A stretch of 64,000 nt of DNA. It comes from Duganella sp. SG902 (GTDB lineage Bacteria; Pseudomonadota; Gammaproteobacteria; Burkholderiales; Burkholderiaceae_D). Made by a program: the position numbers and the translations under genes. Under the pieces are notes generated by a model, which saw nothing but the letters and a program-made list of their open reading frames with translations, made no database searches and was not told the origin of the DNA. Each line of letters begins with the position of its first letter. Positions within the stretch are counted from its first letter, which is position 1. Positions 8,565 through 18,263 of this stretch are shown here, piece after piece. Location: positions 124,001 to 188,000 of the forward strand of contig NZ_JABMJK010000009.1 in NCBI RefSeq assembly GCF_013376005.1, given 5' to 3'.

Positions 8565-9872
8565 TCAAAAACGGTTCAGATAGCGCGCGGTTTCCCAAGC
8601 GCTGACGTGTTGGCTGTATTCGATCCACTCGGCGCTTTTCAGCGCCGTGAATTCGTGGACGATGGCTGCGCCCAGCGATTCGGTCAGGACAGCATCCGCG
8701 CGCAGCGCCTGCGTCGCCGCGCCCAGATTTTGCGGCAGCAGTTGCAATCCGAGTTCGGCGCGCTGTGCGTCGCTCATTTCGTAGACGTCCTGATTGACCG
8801 GCGCGCCGGGATCGAGCTGGCGGTCGATGCCATCCAGACCCGCCGCGATCACACCGGCCAATGCAAGGTAGGGATTGGCCGAGCTGTCTGGCAAGCGCCA
8901 CTCGATGCGCTGATGCACGGTACGCGCCACCACCGTGCGGTTGTTGTCGCCATGGCCGACGAAGGCCGGCGCCCAGCTGGTTCCGGACAGGGATTGTCCG
9001 CACATCAGACGCTTGTACGAATTTACGGTGGGCGCGCACAACGCCGTCAACGCCGGCGCGTGGTGCAGCAGGCCGGCGAGGAAATGGTTGACCGGCGCGG
9101 TGACCTCGTTGCCGTTGGCATCCGCCAGCGAGAGGTGGAAGTGCAAGCCGCTGCCCGGCCGGTCCGCGAACGGCTTGGGCATCATGGAGAACAGCATGCC
9201 CTCTTCTTCCGCGATGTGATGCGCAGCCATTTTGAACAGCATGAAGTTGTCCGCGGCGCGCAGCGCGTCTGCGTAGTGGTAGTTCACCTCAAACTGGCCG
9301 GTCGCGTCTTCGTGGTCGATCTGATAGACGCCAAGGCCGCACTCGTTGAGGGAAGTGGTCAGCTTGTCGAGGAAGGAGCGGCGGCGCAGCAGGCTTTTGG
9401 TATCGTAGGAGGGTTTTTCCAGCGTGTCGCCGGATTCGGCATCGTAGCCATCCGCGCCTTTCTGCAGCAGGAAGAACTCCGGCTCCAGGCCGGCGTTCAG
9501 CGTCCACCCACGCGCCGCCAGACGCGCGACCTGCTTGCGCAACACCTGGCGTGGGCAAGCGTCGAACGGCTCGCCGCCGACGTGGCCATCCAACACCACA
9601 CGCGCGTAACCGGGCAGCCATGGCATCGGCTGCAAGGTGGTCAGATCGGCGCGGCCATAGTACTCGGAGCGGGGACCGTTGCGCGGCAGGCCTGTGCCCC
9701 AGATCGACGGGCCGGAGAAGCCAGCGCCCGGCGAGACGATGTCGCCAAGGTGCGCCAGCGGCACCAGCTTGCCCTTGGCGGCACCATGAATGTCCGTGAA
9801 CTGGGCGAACACGTAACGCACGCCTTGCGCCGCCAGTTCGCCCTGCAGCTCTTCTACCCTACCTGTATCCAT
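8565..9872 (-). CDS. Type III glutamine synthetase-like ligase (GlnT group)
   Basis: A 435-residue GS-fold protein with a different N-terminus from its neighbours (VRYVFAQFTDIHGAAKGKLV), the block GSGLHFHLSLAD, and GHGDNNRTVVARTV, as in the type III glutamate-ammonia ligase/GlnT group. Members of this group glutamylate methylamine or other small amines, or have unknown roles. Its start overlaps the puuC 3' end by 19 bases, so translation is probably coupled. It is one of four GS-like genes within 14 kb; the specific substrate is inference only. Confidence 0.78.
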   Translation of the reverse strand: MDTGRVEELQGELAAQGVRYVFAQFTDIHGAAKGKLVPLAHLGDIVSPGAGFSGPSIWGTGLPRNGPRSEYYGRADLTTLQPMPWLPGYARVVLDGHVGGEPFDACPRQVLRKQVARLAARGWTLNAGLEPEFFLLQKGADGYDAESGDTLEKPSYDTKSLLRRRSFLDKLTTSLNECGLGVYQIDHEDATGQFEVNYHYADALRAADNFMLFKMAAHHIAEEEGMLFSMMPKPFADRPGSGLHFHLSLADANGNEVTAPVNHFLAGLLHHAPALTALCAPTVNSYKRLMCGQSLSGTSWAPAFVGHGDNNRTVVARTVHQRIEWRLPDSSANPYLALAGVIAAGLDGIDRQLDPGAPVNQDVYEMSDAQRAELGLQLLPQNLGAATQALRADAVLTESLGAAIVHEFTALKSAEWIEYSQHVSAWETARYLNRF

Positions 9873-11335
9873 GTGGTCTTCAGTTCCGTGTATTTATCGA
9901 ACGCGTGCAGCGACTTGTCGCGGCCATTGCCGGACTGCTTGTAGCCGCCGAACGGCACGGTGATGTCGTCGCCGTCATACTGGTTGACGTGCACCGTGCC
10001 GGCACGCAGCGCACGCGAAGTCTGAATCGCCTTGCTCAGGTCCGCAGTCCACACGGCCGCGTGCAGGCCGTACTGCGTGGCGTTGGCCTGCCGCACCGCA
10101 TCCTGCACGTCGGTAAAGCTCAGTACCGATAGCACCGGACCAAAGATCTCTTCGCGGGCGATCTTCATGCTGCTGTCCACCTGATCGAACAACGTCGGCT
10201 CGACGTAATAGCCGCCGGTGTCCGTGCGCGCCTGCCTGCCTCCCGCCAGCAAGCGCGCGCCGTCCGCGCGGCCGGATTCGATGTAGCCCATCACCGTTTT
10301 CAACTGCGCGGCGTCGACGATGGCCCCCATGACGGTGTTCTCGTCCAGCGGATCGCCGGGCGCGTAGTCCGGCACCTTCGCCAGCGCTTTCTCGATGAAG
10401 CGGTCCTTGATCGAAGCCTCGACAAACAAACGCGAAGGCGCGTTGCAGCTCTCTCCCTGGTTGAAGAAGATGGAGCCGATCGCCGCCTCCACCGCCGCAT
10501 CCAGATCCGGGCAATCCGCACACACGATGTTGGCCGACTTGCCGCCCAACTCCGTCCACGCCCGCTTGAGGTTCGACTGCCCCGCCATCTGCATGATCTG
10601 CTTGCCCACGCGGGTGGAGCCGGTAAAGCCGATGCAATCCACGTCCATATGCAGCGCCAGCGCCGCGCCAGCCTCCGCGCCGAAGCCCGGCAGCACATTG
10701 AACACGCCAGGCGGCACGCCCGCCTCCAGCGCGATCTCCGCCAGCCGCAGCGCCGTCAGCGGCGACTTCTCGGATGGCTTGAGCACCACGCTGTTCCCGG
10801 CCGCCAGCGCAGGCGCGATCTTCCAGGCCGCCATCAGCATCGGGTAATTCCACGGCACGATGGCAGCCACCACACCCACCGGTTCGCGCGTGATCAGCGC
10901 CAGGCTGTTGGCCGGCGTCGGGGCAATCTCATCGTAGATCTTGTCGATCGCCTCGCCGTACCAGCGGATGCAGTTGGCTGCGCCGCCCACGTCCACGGTC
11001 TGGCTGTATTTGATTGGCTTCCCCATGTCCAGCGTTTCCAGCAGCGCCAGCTCCTGGCCGTACTTCTGCATCAGGTCCGCGAACTTGACCAGCACACGCT
11101 TGCGCTGCGCCGGCGACTTGCCGGCCCAGCGGCCATCATCGAACGCCGCACGCGCCGCCGCGACAGCGATATCCACGTCGGCGCCATCGCAGCGCGCCAC
11201 CATACCCAGCTTGCGCCCGTCGATGGGCGACAGGTTCTCAAACTGCTGTTCCGATTTGGCCCACACCCGCTCACCGCCGATGAAGGCGCGGCCGTCAGCT
11301 TGCAGCGCGGCGGCTTTCTCGTGCCATGTCGTCAT
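9854..11335 (-). CDS. puuC: Gamma-glutamyl-gamma-aminobutyraldehyde dehydrogenase (PuuC-type ALDH)
   Basis: A 493-residue NAD(P)-dependent aldehyde dehydrogenase. The catalytic Glu motif ELGGKSANIV and the catalytic Cys in FNQGESCNAPSR are in place, and the C-terminus YTELKTTWIQ is typical of the PuuC/KauB polyamine-aldehyde group. It oxidises gamma-glutamyl-aminobutyraldehyde or the free aminoaldehyde to the GABA derivative, between the aminotransferase and PuuD steps. It lies 10 bases downstream of the SpuC-like aminotransferase in the same operon. Confidence 0.88.
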   Translation of the reverse strand: MTTWHEKAAALQADGRAFIGGERVWAKSEQQFENLSPIDGRKLGMVARCDGADVDIAVAAARAAFDDGRWAGKSPAQRKRVLVKFADLMQKYGQELALLETLDMGKPIKYSQTVDVGGAANCIRWYGEAIDKIYDEIAPTPANSLALITREPVGVVAAIVPWNYPMLMAAWKIAPALAAGNSVVLKPSEKSPLTALRLAEIALEAGVPPGVFNVLPGFGAEAGAALALHMDVDCIGFTGSTRVGKQIMQMAGQSNLKRAWTELGGKSANIVCADCPDLDAAVEAAIGSIFFNQGESCNAPSRLFVEASIKDRFIEKALAKVPDYAPGDPLDENTVMGAIVDAAQLKTVMGYIESGRADGARLLAGGRQARTDTGGYYVEPTLFDQVDSSMKIAREEIFGPVLSVLSFTDVQDAVRQANATQYGLHAAVWTADLSKAIQTSRALRAGTVHVNQYDGDDITVPFGGYKQSGNGRDKSLHAFDKYTELKTTWIQVG

Positions 11336-11345
11336 AGTCGTCTCC

Positions 11346-12734
11346 TTACAGCCAGCCGCGTTCCTTCACATCGGCGTAGGTCAGATCGAGGCAGTGGCGG
11401 ATCAACGCCAGCATTTCATCGATCTGCGCCGTCGTCAGAACCAGCGGTGGTGCGATGATCATGCGGTCACCGACGGCGCGCATGATCATTCCGTTGTTGA
11501 ACATGTAGCCGCGGCAAACCATGCCGACAGCCAGCGATTCGTCGAACGCCACATTCTCATGCACGGTGGCGCCCTTGCTGCGCACCAGATTCAGCCCGGC
11601 TACGAAGCCGCAGCTGTTGGCGTAGCCAACCAGCGGGTGATCCGCCAGTTCGGCAAAGCGCTGTTTCAGATAAGGCCCGGTTTCCTGCGCCACGCGCTCG
11701 ATCAGCTTTTCGTCCTCGATGATGCGGATGTTTTCCAGCGCCGCCGCACACGCCACCGGATGGCCGGAATAGGTGAAGCCGTGATTGAATTCGCCGCCCT
11801 GCTCGATCAGCACCTTGGCCACACGGTCGCCCACCAGCACGCCGCCAAGCGGCACATAGCCCGAGGTCACGCCCTTGGCAAAGGTAATCAGGTCCGGCTT
11901 GATGCCAAACAGCTCGGACGCAAACCAGCGCCCCACGCGGCCGAAGCCGCAGATCACTTCATCGGCAATCAGCAGGATGCCGTACTTGTCGCAAATGCGC
12001 TGGATCTCCGGCCAGTAGGTGGATGGCGGAATGATCACGCCGCCCGCACCCTGTATCGGCTCACCGATGAACGCCGCCACTTTCTCCGGTCCGACTTCCA
12101 GTATTTTCTTCTCCAGCCACGACGCGGCCTCGATGCCGAATGCCTCTTCCGTCATCCCTTGTCCGGACTCCAGATAGTTCGGCTGACCGATGTGCACAAT
12201 GCCCGGTATCGGCAGGCCGCCCTGTTCGTGCATGCCCGACATGCCGCCCAGCGATGCGCCGGCCATGGTGCTGCCGTGGTAGGCGTTGTGACGGCTGATG
12301 ATGGTGTGACGGTCCTTGTAACCCAACACATCCCAGTAGCGGCGTACCATGCGTACATTGGTGTCGTTGCCTTCCGAGCCGGAGCCGGTGAAGTAGACAT
12401 GATTGAACTGCGGCGGCGAAATCTCCACCAGCTTGGCCGCAAGCCGCACCGCCGGCACATTGGTGGTGTTGAAGAAGCTGTTATAGAAAGGCAGCGTCTC
12501 CATCTGCTGGTACACCGCTTCCGAAATGCTGGTGCGGCCATAGCCCACGTTCACGCACCACAGGCCCGACATGCCATCGATGATTTTCTTGCCTTCCGAG
12601 TCCCACAGATAGATGCCATTGCCGCGCACCATCACGCGCGCGCCCTTCTCGCCCAGCGCCTTGTGGTCGGTGAACGGATGCATGTAGTGTGCGGTGTCCA
12701 GCTTCTGAATCGCACTGGTATCGTAATCGCTCAT
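11346..12734 (-). CDS. spuC: Putrescine/polyamine:pyruvate aminotransferase (SpuC-like)
   Basis: A 462-residue class III aminotransferase with MSGLWCVNVGYGR, the PLP block LLIADEVICGFGR, and the Schiff-base lysine in FAKGVTSGY. This pattern matches SpuC-type enzymes, which deaminate putrescine or cadaverine with pyruvate as acceptor. Its neighbours are a gamma-glutamylpolyamine synthetase upstream and an aldehyde dehydrogenase downstream. In the absence of a puuB oxidase gene in the window it is the likely enzyme for producing the aldehyde, possibly from the glutamylated amine. Confidence 0.87.
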   Translation of the reverse strand: MSDYDTSAIQKLDTAHYMHPFTDHKALGEKGARVMVRGNGIYLWDSEGKKIIDGMSGLWCVNVGYGRTSISEAVYQQMETLPFYNSFFNTTNVPAVRLAAKLVEISPPQFNHVYFTGSGSEGNDTNVRMVRRYWDVLGYKDRHTIISRHNAYHGSTMAGASLGGMSGMHEQGGLPIPGIVHIGQPNYLESGQGMTEEAFGIEAASWLEKKILEVGPEKVAAFIGEPIQGAGGVIIPPSTYWPEIQRICDKYGILLIADEVICGFGRVGRWFASELFGIKPDLITFAKGVTSGYVPLGGVLVGDRVAKVLIEQGGEFNHGFTYSGHPVACAAALENIRIIEDEKLIERVAQETGPYLKQRFAELADHPLVGYANSCGFVAGLNLVRSKGATVHENVAFDESLAVGMVCRGYMFNNGMIMRAVGDRMIIAPPLVLTTAQIDEMLALIRHCLDLTYADVKERGWL

Positions 12735-12743
12735 GGCGGCTCC

Positions 12744-14114
12744 TTAAACGTGCAGCAGCAGGTGCTCGCGCTCCCACGGGCTGATGACGGTCATGAATTC
12801 CTGATGCTCCAGATCCTTGATGGCGGCGTAAACGTCGATGAAGCGGTCGCCCAGCACCGTGCGCAGCTTGTCCTCCGCACGCAGCAGTTGCAGCGCCTGC
12901 GGCAGGCCTTGCGGAAGCTCGATCTTCAGGTCGTAGGCGCTGTCCACCGTCATCGGCGTCGGCTCGACCTGGTCGGTCATGCCGAGGTAACCGCAGGCCA
13001 GCGTCACCGCCAGCGCCAGGTAGGGATTGGCGTCCGCGCCGATGATCCGGTTCTCCACGCGGCGATCCTGCACGCCGGATTCCGGCACGCGGAAGCCCAC
13101 GGTGCGATTGTCCATGCCCCACTGGATGTTGATCGGCGCCGCCGTGTGGCGCACGATGCGGCGATAGGAATTCACATATGGCGCCACGATCGCCATGGCG
13201 GACGGCATGTAGCGTTGCAAGCCGCCGATGTAGTATTTGAACAGCGGCGAGGCCGAACCATCCTCAGAGCTGAAGATGTTCTTGCCGGTCTTGGCGTCCA
13301 CCACACTCTGGTGCACGTGCATGGCCGATCCGGGCTCGCCGGCCATCGGCTTGGCCATGAAGGTGGCGTACATGTCGTGCTTGAGCGCCGCTTCGCGCAA
13401 GGTGCGCTTGAAGAAGAACACCTTGTCGCCCAAACCGAGAGGATCGCCGTGCAGGAAGTTGATCTCCATCTGGCCGGCGCCGATTTCGTGGATCAGCGTG
13501 TCCACGTCCAGGTTCATCATGTCGCAATAATCGTAGATGTCTTCGAACAGCGGATCGAATTCATTCACCGCGTCGATGCTGTAGACCTGGCGGCTGGTCT
13601 CCGCGCGGCCGCTGCGGCCGATCGGCGGTTTCAAAGGCAGGTCCGGATCGCTGTTCTTGGCGGTGAGGTAGAACTCCAGTTCCGGCGCCACCACAGGCTT
13701 CCAGCCCTTGTCCTCGTACAGCTTGAGCACGCGGCGCAGCACGGAGCGCGGCGCGAAATCGACCAGGCGGCCGTCGGCGAAGTAGCAGTCGTGGATCACC
13801 TGCGCGGTGGGGTCCGTGGCCCAGGGCACCATGGTGATGGTGGTGGGGTCGGCCTTCAGGATCATGTCGCGGTCGGTGCTGGAGATGGCGCGGTCGTAGC
13901 CGGCATCCTCGGTTGGGTAGTTGCCGGTCACGGTCATGCCGAGCACCGCTTCCGGAATGCGCATGCCGCGCTCCTGCGTGAATTTGCCGCGCGGGAGGAT
14001 CTTCCCGCGCGCCACGCCGGTCAGGTCAGGCACCAGGCATTCAATCTCTGTGACGTGCTTCTCGTTCAGCCACACGTCCATATCGGTATACGTAAAGTTT
14101 TCGCGAATTGCCAT
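12744..14114 (-). CDS. puuA: Gamma-glutamylputrescine synthetase-like glutamine synthetase
   Basis: A 456-residue GS-fold ligase beginning with VTEIECLVPDLTGVARGK and carrying SAMHVHQSV, QWGMDNRTVGFRVP, and the C-terminal VISPWEREHLLLHV. These are features of PuuA/SpuB/SpuI-type enzymes that form gamma-glutamylputrescine. It is almost a twin of the paralogue at 19446, including the first and last residues. It lies between puuD and the spuC-like gene, 9 and 18 bases from its neighbours. The upstream sequence has a GAGAGAAG ribosome-binding site. Confidence 0.87.
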   Translation of the reverse strand: MAIRENFTYTDMDVWLNEKHVTEIECLVPDLTGVARGKILPRGKFTQERGMRIPEAVLGMTVTGNYPTEDAGYDRAISSTDRDMILKADPTTITMVPWATDPTAQVIHDCYFADGRLVDFAPRSVLRRVLKLYEDKGWKPVVAPELEFYLTAKNSDPDLPLKPPIGRSGRAETSRQVYSIDAVNEFDPLFEDIYDYCDMMNLDVDTLIHEIGAGQMEINFLHGDPLGLGDKVFFFKRTLREAALKHDMYATFMAKPMAGEPGSAMHVHQSVVDAKTGKNIFSSEDGSASPLFKYYIGGLQRYMPSAMAIVAPYVNSYRRIVRHTAAPINIQWGMDNRTVGFRVPESGVQDRRVENRIIGADANPYLALAVTLACGYLGMTDQVEPTPMTVDSAYDLKIELPQGLPQALQLLRAEDKLRTVLGDRFIDVYAAIKDLEHQEFMTVISPWEREHLLLHV

Positions 14115-14132
14115 TTGCTTCTCTCGTTGTTG

Positions 14133-14897
14133 TTATCGGGCGGCCTTGTAGGCGCGGCAGGCGTCGCCAAAGGCTCTGAATAATTTGACGGAGTCCGGGT
14201 TCTCGGAAAAAAGCCACTCCGGGTGCCACTGTACCGCGAGCGTGAAACCCTTGGCGTCCGCGACGCGGTACGCCTCCACCAGGCCGTCGTCGGCGCGCGC
14301 TTCCGCCGCGAGGCCGGGCGCCAGTTGCTTGATGCCTTGTCCGTGCAGCGAGTTGACCATGATCTCGGCGGCTCCGTCGAGGATCTGCGTCATGCGCCCT
14401 CCGGGGTCCAGCAGCACGCGGTGCGAAGGCGCGTATTGCTGGTCCAGCGTGTGATCCTTGTTCTCGCGGTGGTCGGCCATGCCGGGCACGTCGTGCACCG
14501 CCTGATGCAGCGTGCCGCCCAGCGCCACATTCACTTCCTGGAAGCCGCGGCAGATTGCCAGCAGCGGGATGCCGCGCTTGATGGCGGCACGGATCAGCGG
14601 CAGCGTGGTGGCGTCGCGCGCCGCGTCCCGCGGCAACGATGGGTCCTGCACTTCTTCGCCATACAGGCCGGCGTCGACGTTGGAGGGAGAGCCGGTCAGC
14701 ATCACGCCGTCGGCCAATGCCAGCAGCGCCTCAAAGTCGGTGGCCGCGCCGAGCGCGGGCACGATCAGCGGGGTGCAGCGCGCGCCGTCGGCCACGGCGG
14801 CCACGTATTTGAACTGCGCGGTGTGAGACAGGTGCGGGCCAATCTGGTTGACGCACGCGGGAACCAAAACGACAGGGCTACGCATAGAAGCTTTCAT
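14133..14897 (-). CDS. puuD: Gamma-glutamyl-gamma-aminobutyrate hydrolase
   Basis: A 254-residue class I glutamine amidotransferase-like hydrolase that releases GABA from gamma-glutamyl-GABA. The nucleophile elbow ICRGFQEVNV holds the Cys, and the catalytic His-Glu pair sits in VQWHPEW near the C-terminus. It is the first gene of the polyamine operon and faces a divergent MocR-type regulator. The ATG at 14897 has no clear ribosome-binding site; the ATG at 14885, preceded by GAAAG, is an equally good start. Confidence 0.88.
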   Translation of the reverse strand: MKASMRSPVVLVPACVNQIGPHLSHTAQFKYVAAVADGARCTPLIVPALGAATDFEALLALADGVMLTGSPSNVDAGLYGEEVQDPSLPRDAARDATTLPLIRAAIKRGIPLLAICRGFQEVNVALGGTLHQAVHDVPGMADHRENKDHTLDQQYAPSHRVLLDPGGRMTQILDGAAEIMVNSLHGQGIKQLAPGLAAEARADDGLVEAYRVADAKGFTLAVQWHPEWLFSENPDSVKLFRAFGDACRAYKAAR

Positions 14898-14980
14898 CTA
14901 TTTGATTTAACTAAATGATATGCCTATTTTGGTATTATTGTGAGCACCACTTTTTGATATTTGATAGAACCACTTTCCAG
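14898..14980. promoter_or_regulatory. Divergent promoter region between puuD and MocR-type regulator
   Basis: The 83-base gap between two divergent starts is AT-rich compared with the flanks. It contains repeated TTTGAT/TTGATA-like words (14901, 14953, 14961) and a loose inverted pair ATGATATGCC / GGTATTATTG around 14915-14940. MocR regulators usually bind direct repeats in such divergent regions, so this is the expected operator zone, but I cannot define a precise site. Confidence 0.4.
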
Positions 14981-16516
14981 ATGTCCCCGACTTCCGACCT
15001 GCTGGCCACCGCACTGGCGCAATCCGGCTTCCATCCCCGCCTTCCCCAGCAGCGCAGGCTATACGAGGCGGCCAAGGCCGCGATCCATCAGCAACGGCTC
15101 GCGGCGGGCAGCAAACTGCCATCCAGCCGTGATCTGGCGCGGGATCTGGGCATCGCGCGCAATACCGTGATCGCGGCGTTTGAGCAGTTGGCGGCGGAAG
15201 GTTATGTGGTCAGCACCAAGGGCAGCGGCACTTATGTGGCCGATTTGCAGGCCCACAGCGCCTCGATGCGGGGTGTTGGCGCCGCGCCACAGGGCAAGCC
15301 CGTCACGCGCACCCACGGCGCCGCAGCGAGCGGCACGACGGCCGTCGCGCGGCCTGCGCGTCTGTCGCGGCGCGGGCAGGAGCTGGCCAGCTACGCGGCG
15401 GGGCCGCAATTCGAAATCCAGCCGTTCGCGCCGGGCGAGCCGGATTTCTCATCGTTCCCGTTCAAGCTGTGGCAGCGGCTGCAGAACCGCATCTGGCGCG
15501 AGGCGCGCAACGACCTGCTGGACTACGGCCAGTCCGGCGGCCACCTGCCGCTGCGCCAGGCCATCACTGAATACCTGCGCATCTCGCGCTCGGTGAAGGT
15601 GGAGGTGGAACAAGTGCTGATCACCGCCGGCACGCAGCAATCGCTGGACCTGTGCGCGCAGTTGCTGGCCGATGCCGGCGACACCGCATGGGTGGAGGAC
15701 CCCTGCTACTGGGGCGCGCGGCGCGTGTTCCAGGCGCGCGAGTTGAAGCTGCGCCCGATCACCGTCGACAGCGACGGCATGGCGCTGGACGAGGCGGACC
15801 TGGCCACCAGGCCGCGCCTGATCTACGTCACGCCATCGCACCAGTACCCGACCGGCGCGGTGATGAGCCTCACGCGCCGCCGCGATCTGCTGGAGGTGGC
15901 CGTGCGCAAGGACGCCTGGATACTGGAAGACGATTACGACAGCGAATTCCGCTACACCGGCCGCCCGCTGGCCGCGCTGCAAGGCCTGGACAACGATGAC
16001 CGTGTGCTCTACATGGGCACCTTCTCCAAGGTGCTCTATCCCGGCATCAAGGTCGGCTATCTGGTGGTGCCACCGGCGCTGATCGACGCCTTCCGCAGCG
16101 CGCTGTACGACTTGCAGCGCCCCGGCCAGTTGACCGTGCAGGCCACGCTGACCGACTTCATCACACTCGGCCACTTCACCACCCATGTGCGCAAGATCCG
16201 CCAGACCTACGGCGCACGGCGCGAGCTGCTGCGTCATTTGCTGGCGCGGCAGCTGCCACGCAACGTCAGCATCTCGAAAGAAGAATCGGGCCTGCACCTG
16301 GTGGTCGAACTGCCGGACAGCGTGGACGACGTGGCGCTGGCGCAGCGCGCCGCCGCGTTGAGCATTTCGGTCAAGGCGCTGTCCACCTACTACCTCAAGC
16401 CGCAGGTGCGGCGTGGGCTGCTGGTCGGCTACGCCTACTGCACGCCCGAGCAAATCACCGACTACGGCCGCCAGTTGGGCGCCGTCATCTCCGGCGCCGC
16501 GTTGGACAGGGATTAG
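14981..16516 (+). CDS. MocR/PdxR-family transcriptional regulator with aminotransferase-like domain
   Basis: A 511-residue protein: an N-terminal GntR winged helix (LPSSRDLARDLGIARNTVIAAFEQL region, residues about 40-80), a long linker, and a C-terminal fold-type I aminotransferase domain with the PLP-lysine region MGTFSKVLYPGIKVGY. MocR proteins sense PLP adducts or amines and control pyridoxal, GABA or polyamine genes. Divergent placement against puuD suggests control of the polyamine operon. The ATG at 14981 is chosen because the longer frame runs through the puuD promoter. It ends convergently with potI, overlapping by four bases. Confidence 0.86.
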   Translation: MSPTSDLLATALAQSGFHPRLPQQRRLYEAAKAAIHQQRLAAGSKLPSSRDLARDLGIARNTVIAAFEQLAAEGYVVSTKGSGTYVADLQAHSASMRGVGAAPQGKPVTRTHGAAASGTTAVARPARLSRRGQELASYAAGPQFEIQPFAPGEPDFSSFPFKLWQRLQNRIWREARNDLLDYGQSGGHLPLRQAITEYLRISRSVKVEVEQVLITAGTQQSLDLCAQLLADAGDTAWVEDPCYWGARRVFQARELKLRPITVDSDGMALDEADLATRPRLIYVTPSHQYPTGAVMSLTRRRDLLEVAVRKDAWILEDDYDSEFRYTGRPLAALQGLDNDDRVLYMGTFSKVLYPGIKVGYLVVPPALIDAFRSALYDLQRPGQLTVQATLTDFITLGHFTTHVRKIRQTYGARRELLRHLLARQLPRNVSISKEESGLHLVVELPDSVDDVALAQRAAALSISVKALSTYYLKPQVRRGLLVGYAYCTPEQITDYGRQLGAVISGAALDRD

Positions 16517-17349
16517 CCTTTGGCCGCGGCCGCCAGCTGTTTGGAGCGCAGGCGCTCGGCGCGGGCGATGTAAAGGCTCGATGCGATTACACCAATCGAG
16601 ACCACCAGGATCGTCAGCGCCGCCACCGCGTTCACGCGCGGGTCGAGGCCCAGGCGCGCACGCGAGAAGATCACGATCGGCATGGTCGACGAGCCGGGGC
16701 CGGACAGGAAGGCCGACAGCACCACGTCATCCAGCGACAGCGTAAACGTCAGCAGCCACGCCGAACCCAGTGCCTGCTTGATGTTCGGCAGCGTCACCAG
16801 GAAGAACACCTGGAACGGACGGCAGCCCAGATCCATCGCCGCTTCCTCCAGCGATTTGTTCATTTCCTGCAGCCGCGATTGCACCACCACCGTCGCATAG
16901 GCCATGCCCAGCAAGGTGTGGCCGAGCCAGATGGTCACAAGGCCGCGCTCGGGGAAGCCGAACATCTTCTGCACCGACACCAGCATCAGCAGCAGCGACA
17001 GGCCGATGATCACCTCCGGCATCACCAGCGGCGCGCTCACCATGCCGGTGAACAGCGTGCGGCCGGTAAAGCGCTGGTAGCGGTCCAGCACAAACGCCGC
17101 AAAGGTGCCGAGGATGACCGAGCCGCAGGCCGTCAGCAGCGCGATGCGCAAGGACAGCCCGAAGCCGCTGATGATCTCCGCGTCGTTCAGCAGTGCCGCA
17201 TACCACTGCAGCGAGAAGCCGCTCCACACCATGTCCTGGCGCGAGCTGTTAAACGAGAACACCACCAACACCACGATCGGGATGTACAGGAACAGATAAC
17301 CGAGCGACAGCCAGCCGCGCCCGAACCAGCGATGCAGGAACTGCGTCAT
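16513..17349 (-). CDS. potI: Polyamine ABC transporter inner-membrane permease PotI
   Basis: A 278-residue membrane permease with about six helices and the EAA loop EMNKSLEEAAMDLGCRPFQVF that docks the ATPase. With PotH it forms the channel of a putrescine-type importer. Strong similarity of layout to PotI/PotC: short N-terminus, TM1 FLYIPIVVLVVFSF, SLDDVVLSAF near the C-terminus. It overlaps potH by four bases and is the last gene of the cluster. Confidence 0.9.
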   Translation of the reverse strand: MTQFLHRWFGRGWLSLGYLFLYIPIVVLVVFSFNSSRQDMVWSGFSLQWYAALLNDAEIISGFGLSLRIALLTACGSVILGTFAAFVLDRYQRFTGRTLFTGMVSAPLVMPEVIIGLSLLLMLVSVQKMFGFPERGLVTIWLGHTLLGMAYATVVVQSRLQEMNKSLEEAAMDLGCRPFQVFFLVTLPNIKQALGSAWLLTFTLSLDDVVLSAFLSGPGSSTMPIVIFSRARLGLDPRVNAVAALTILVVSIGVIASSLYIARAERLRSKQLAAAAKG

Positions 17350-18251
17350 TTGCGCGCCTCCTGTTCCGCCTGATATTTATTGAAGATCGCCATCGGCACA
17401 AGAATCAGCAGAATCACCACCACCGTCACCGAGGACGCCAGCGGCCAATCGTTATTGGTAAAGAATTCGTCCCACAGCTGGCGGCCGATCATCAGCGTTT
17501 CGGGGCCGCCCAGCAGTTCCGGAATCACGTACTCGCCCACCGCCGGGATGAACACCAGCATGGTACCGGCGATGATGCCCGACTTCGACAGCGGCACCGT
17601 CACGCGCCAGAAGGTCTGCCACGGCGTCGCCCCCAGGTCGGCGGCCGCCTCGATGAAGCGCACGTCCATTTTCACCAGGTTGGCGTACAGCGGCAGGATC
17701 ATGAACGGCAAATACGCATATACCATGCCGATGATCAGCGAAAACTTGGTGTTCATCAGGTGCAGCGGCTCGGAGATCATGCCGATGTCGATCAGGAAGC
17801 TGTTGAGGATACCGTTGTTGGCCAGGATGCCCTTCCACGCGTAGATACGCAGCAGGAAGGAGGTCCAGAACGGCATCATCACCAGCATCAGCAGCACCGG
17901 CCGCACGGCCGGCTTGGCGCGCGCCATGAAGTAGGCGAACGGGTAGCCGATGATCAGGCACAGCGCCGCCGTGATCGCGGCGAACTTGATCGAGTTCAGA
18001 TAGGTGATCGCATACAGCTCGTCCTGCGCGATGTACAGGTAGTTGGCGATCTTGATCTTCAGCGTGATCACGCCGTCCACCACCGTCATCAGGGTGCCGA
18101 ACGGGCTGCCGTCGCCGGAATCCAGATCGGTAAAGCTGATGCGCAGGACGATCAGGAACGGGATCAGGAAGGCAAACGTCAGCCACAGGAACGGCACGGC
18201 GATGACCGTGGAGCGCCCCGGATGCTTGAACAGGTTCTTGAGGAAGTTCAT
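17346..18251 (-). CDS. potH: Polyamine ABC transporter inner-membrane permease PotH
   Basis: A 301-residue permease partner of PotI, with TM1 VPFLWLTFAFLIPFLIVLRI, several further hydrophobic segments, and an EAA loop at FIEAAADLGATPWQTFW. PotH/PotB-type permeases carry a long periplasmic loop after TM1, seen here as the stretch around residues 45-80. It lies 12 bases after potG and overlaps potI, so the three are cotranscribed. Confidence 0.9.
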   Translation of the reverse strand: MNFLKNLFKHPGRSTVIAVPFLWLTFAFLIPFLIVLRISFTDLDSGDGSPFGTLMTVVDGVITLKIKIANYLYIAQDELYAITYLNSIKFAAITAALCLIIGYPFAYFMARAKPAVRPVLLMLVMMPFWTSFLLRIYAWKGILANNGILNSFLIDIGMISEPLHLMNTKFSLIIGMVYAYLPFMILPLYANLVKMDVRFIEAAADLGATPWQTFWRVTVPLSKSGIIAGTMLVFIPAVGEYVIPELLGGPETLMIGRQLWDEFFTNNDWPLASSVTVVVILLILVPMAIFNKYQAEQEARK

Positions 18252-18263
18252 GTGCGCCCTGCC

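Noticed and set aside
10941..14183. A 1080-codon open frame on the plus strand across three polyamine genes
   Set aside because: It is antisense to puuC, spuC and puuA, all of which have complete conserved motifs. Long antisense frames are a side effect of high GC at third codon positions.
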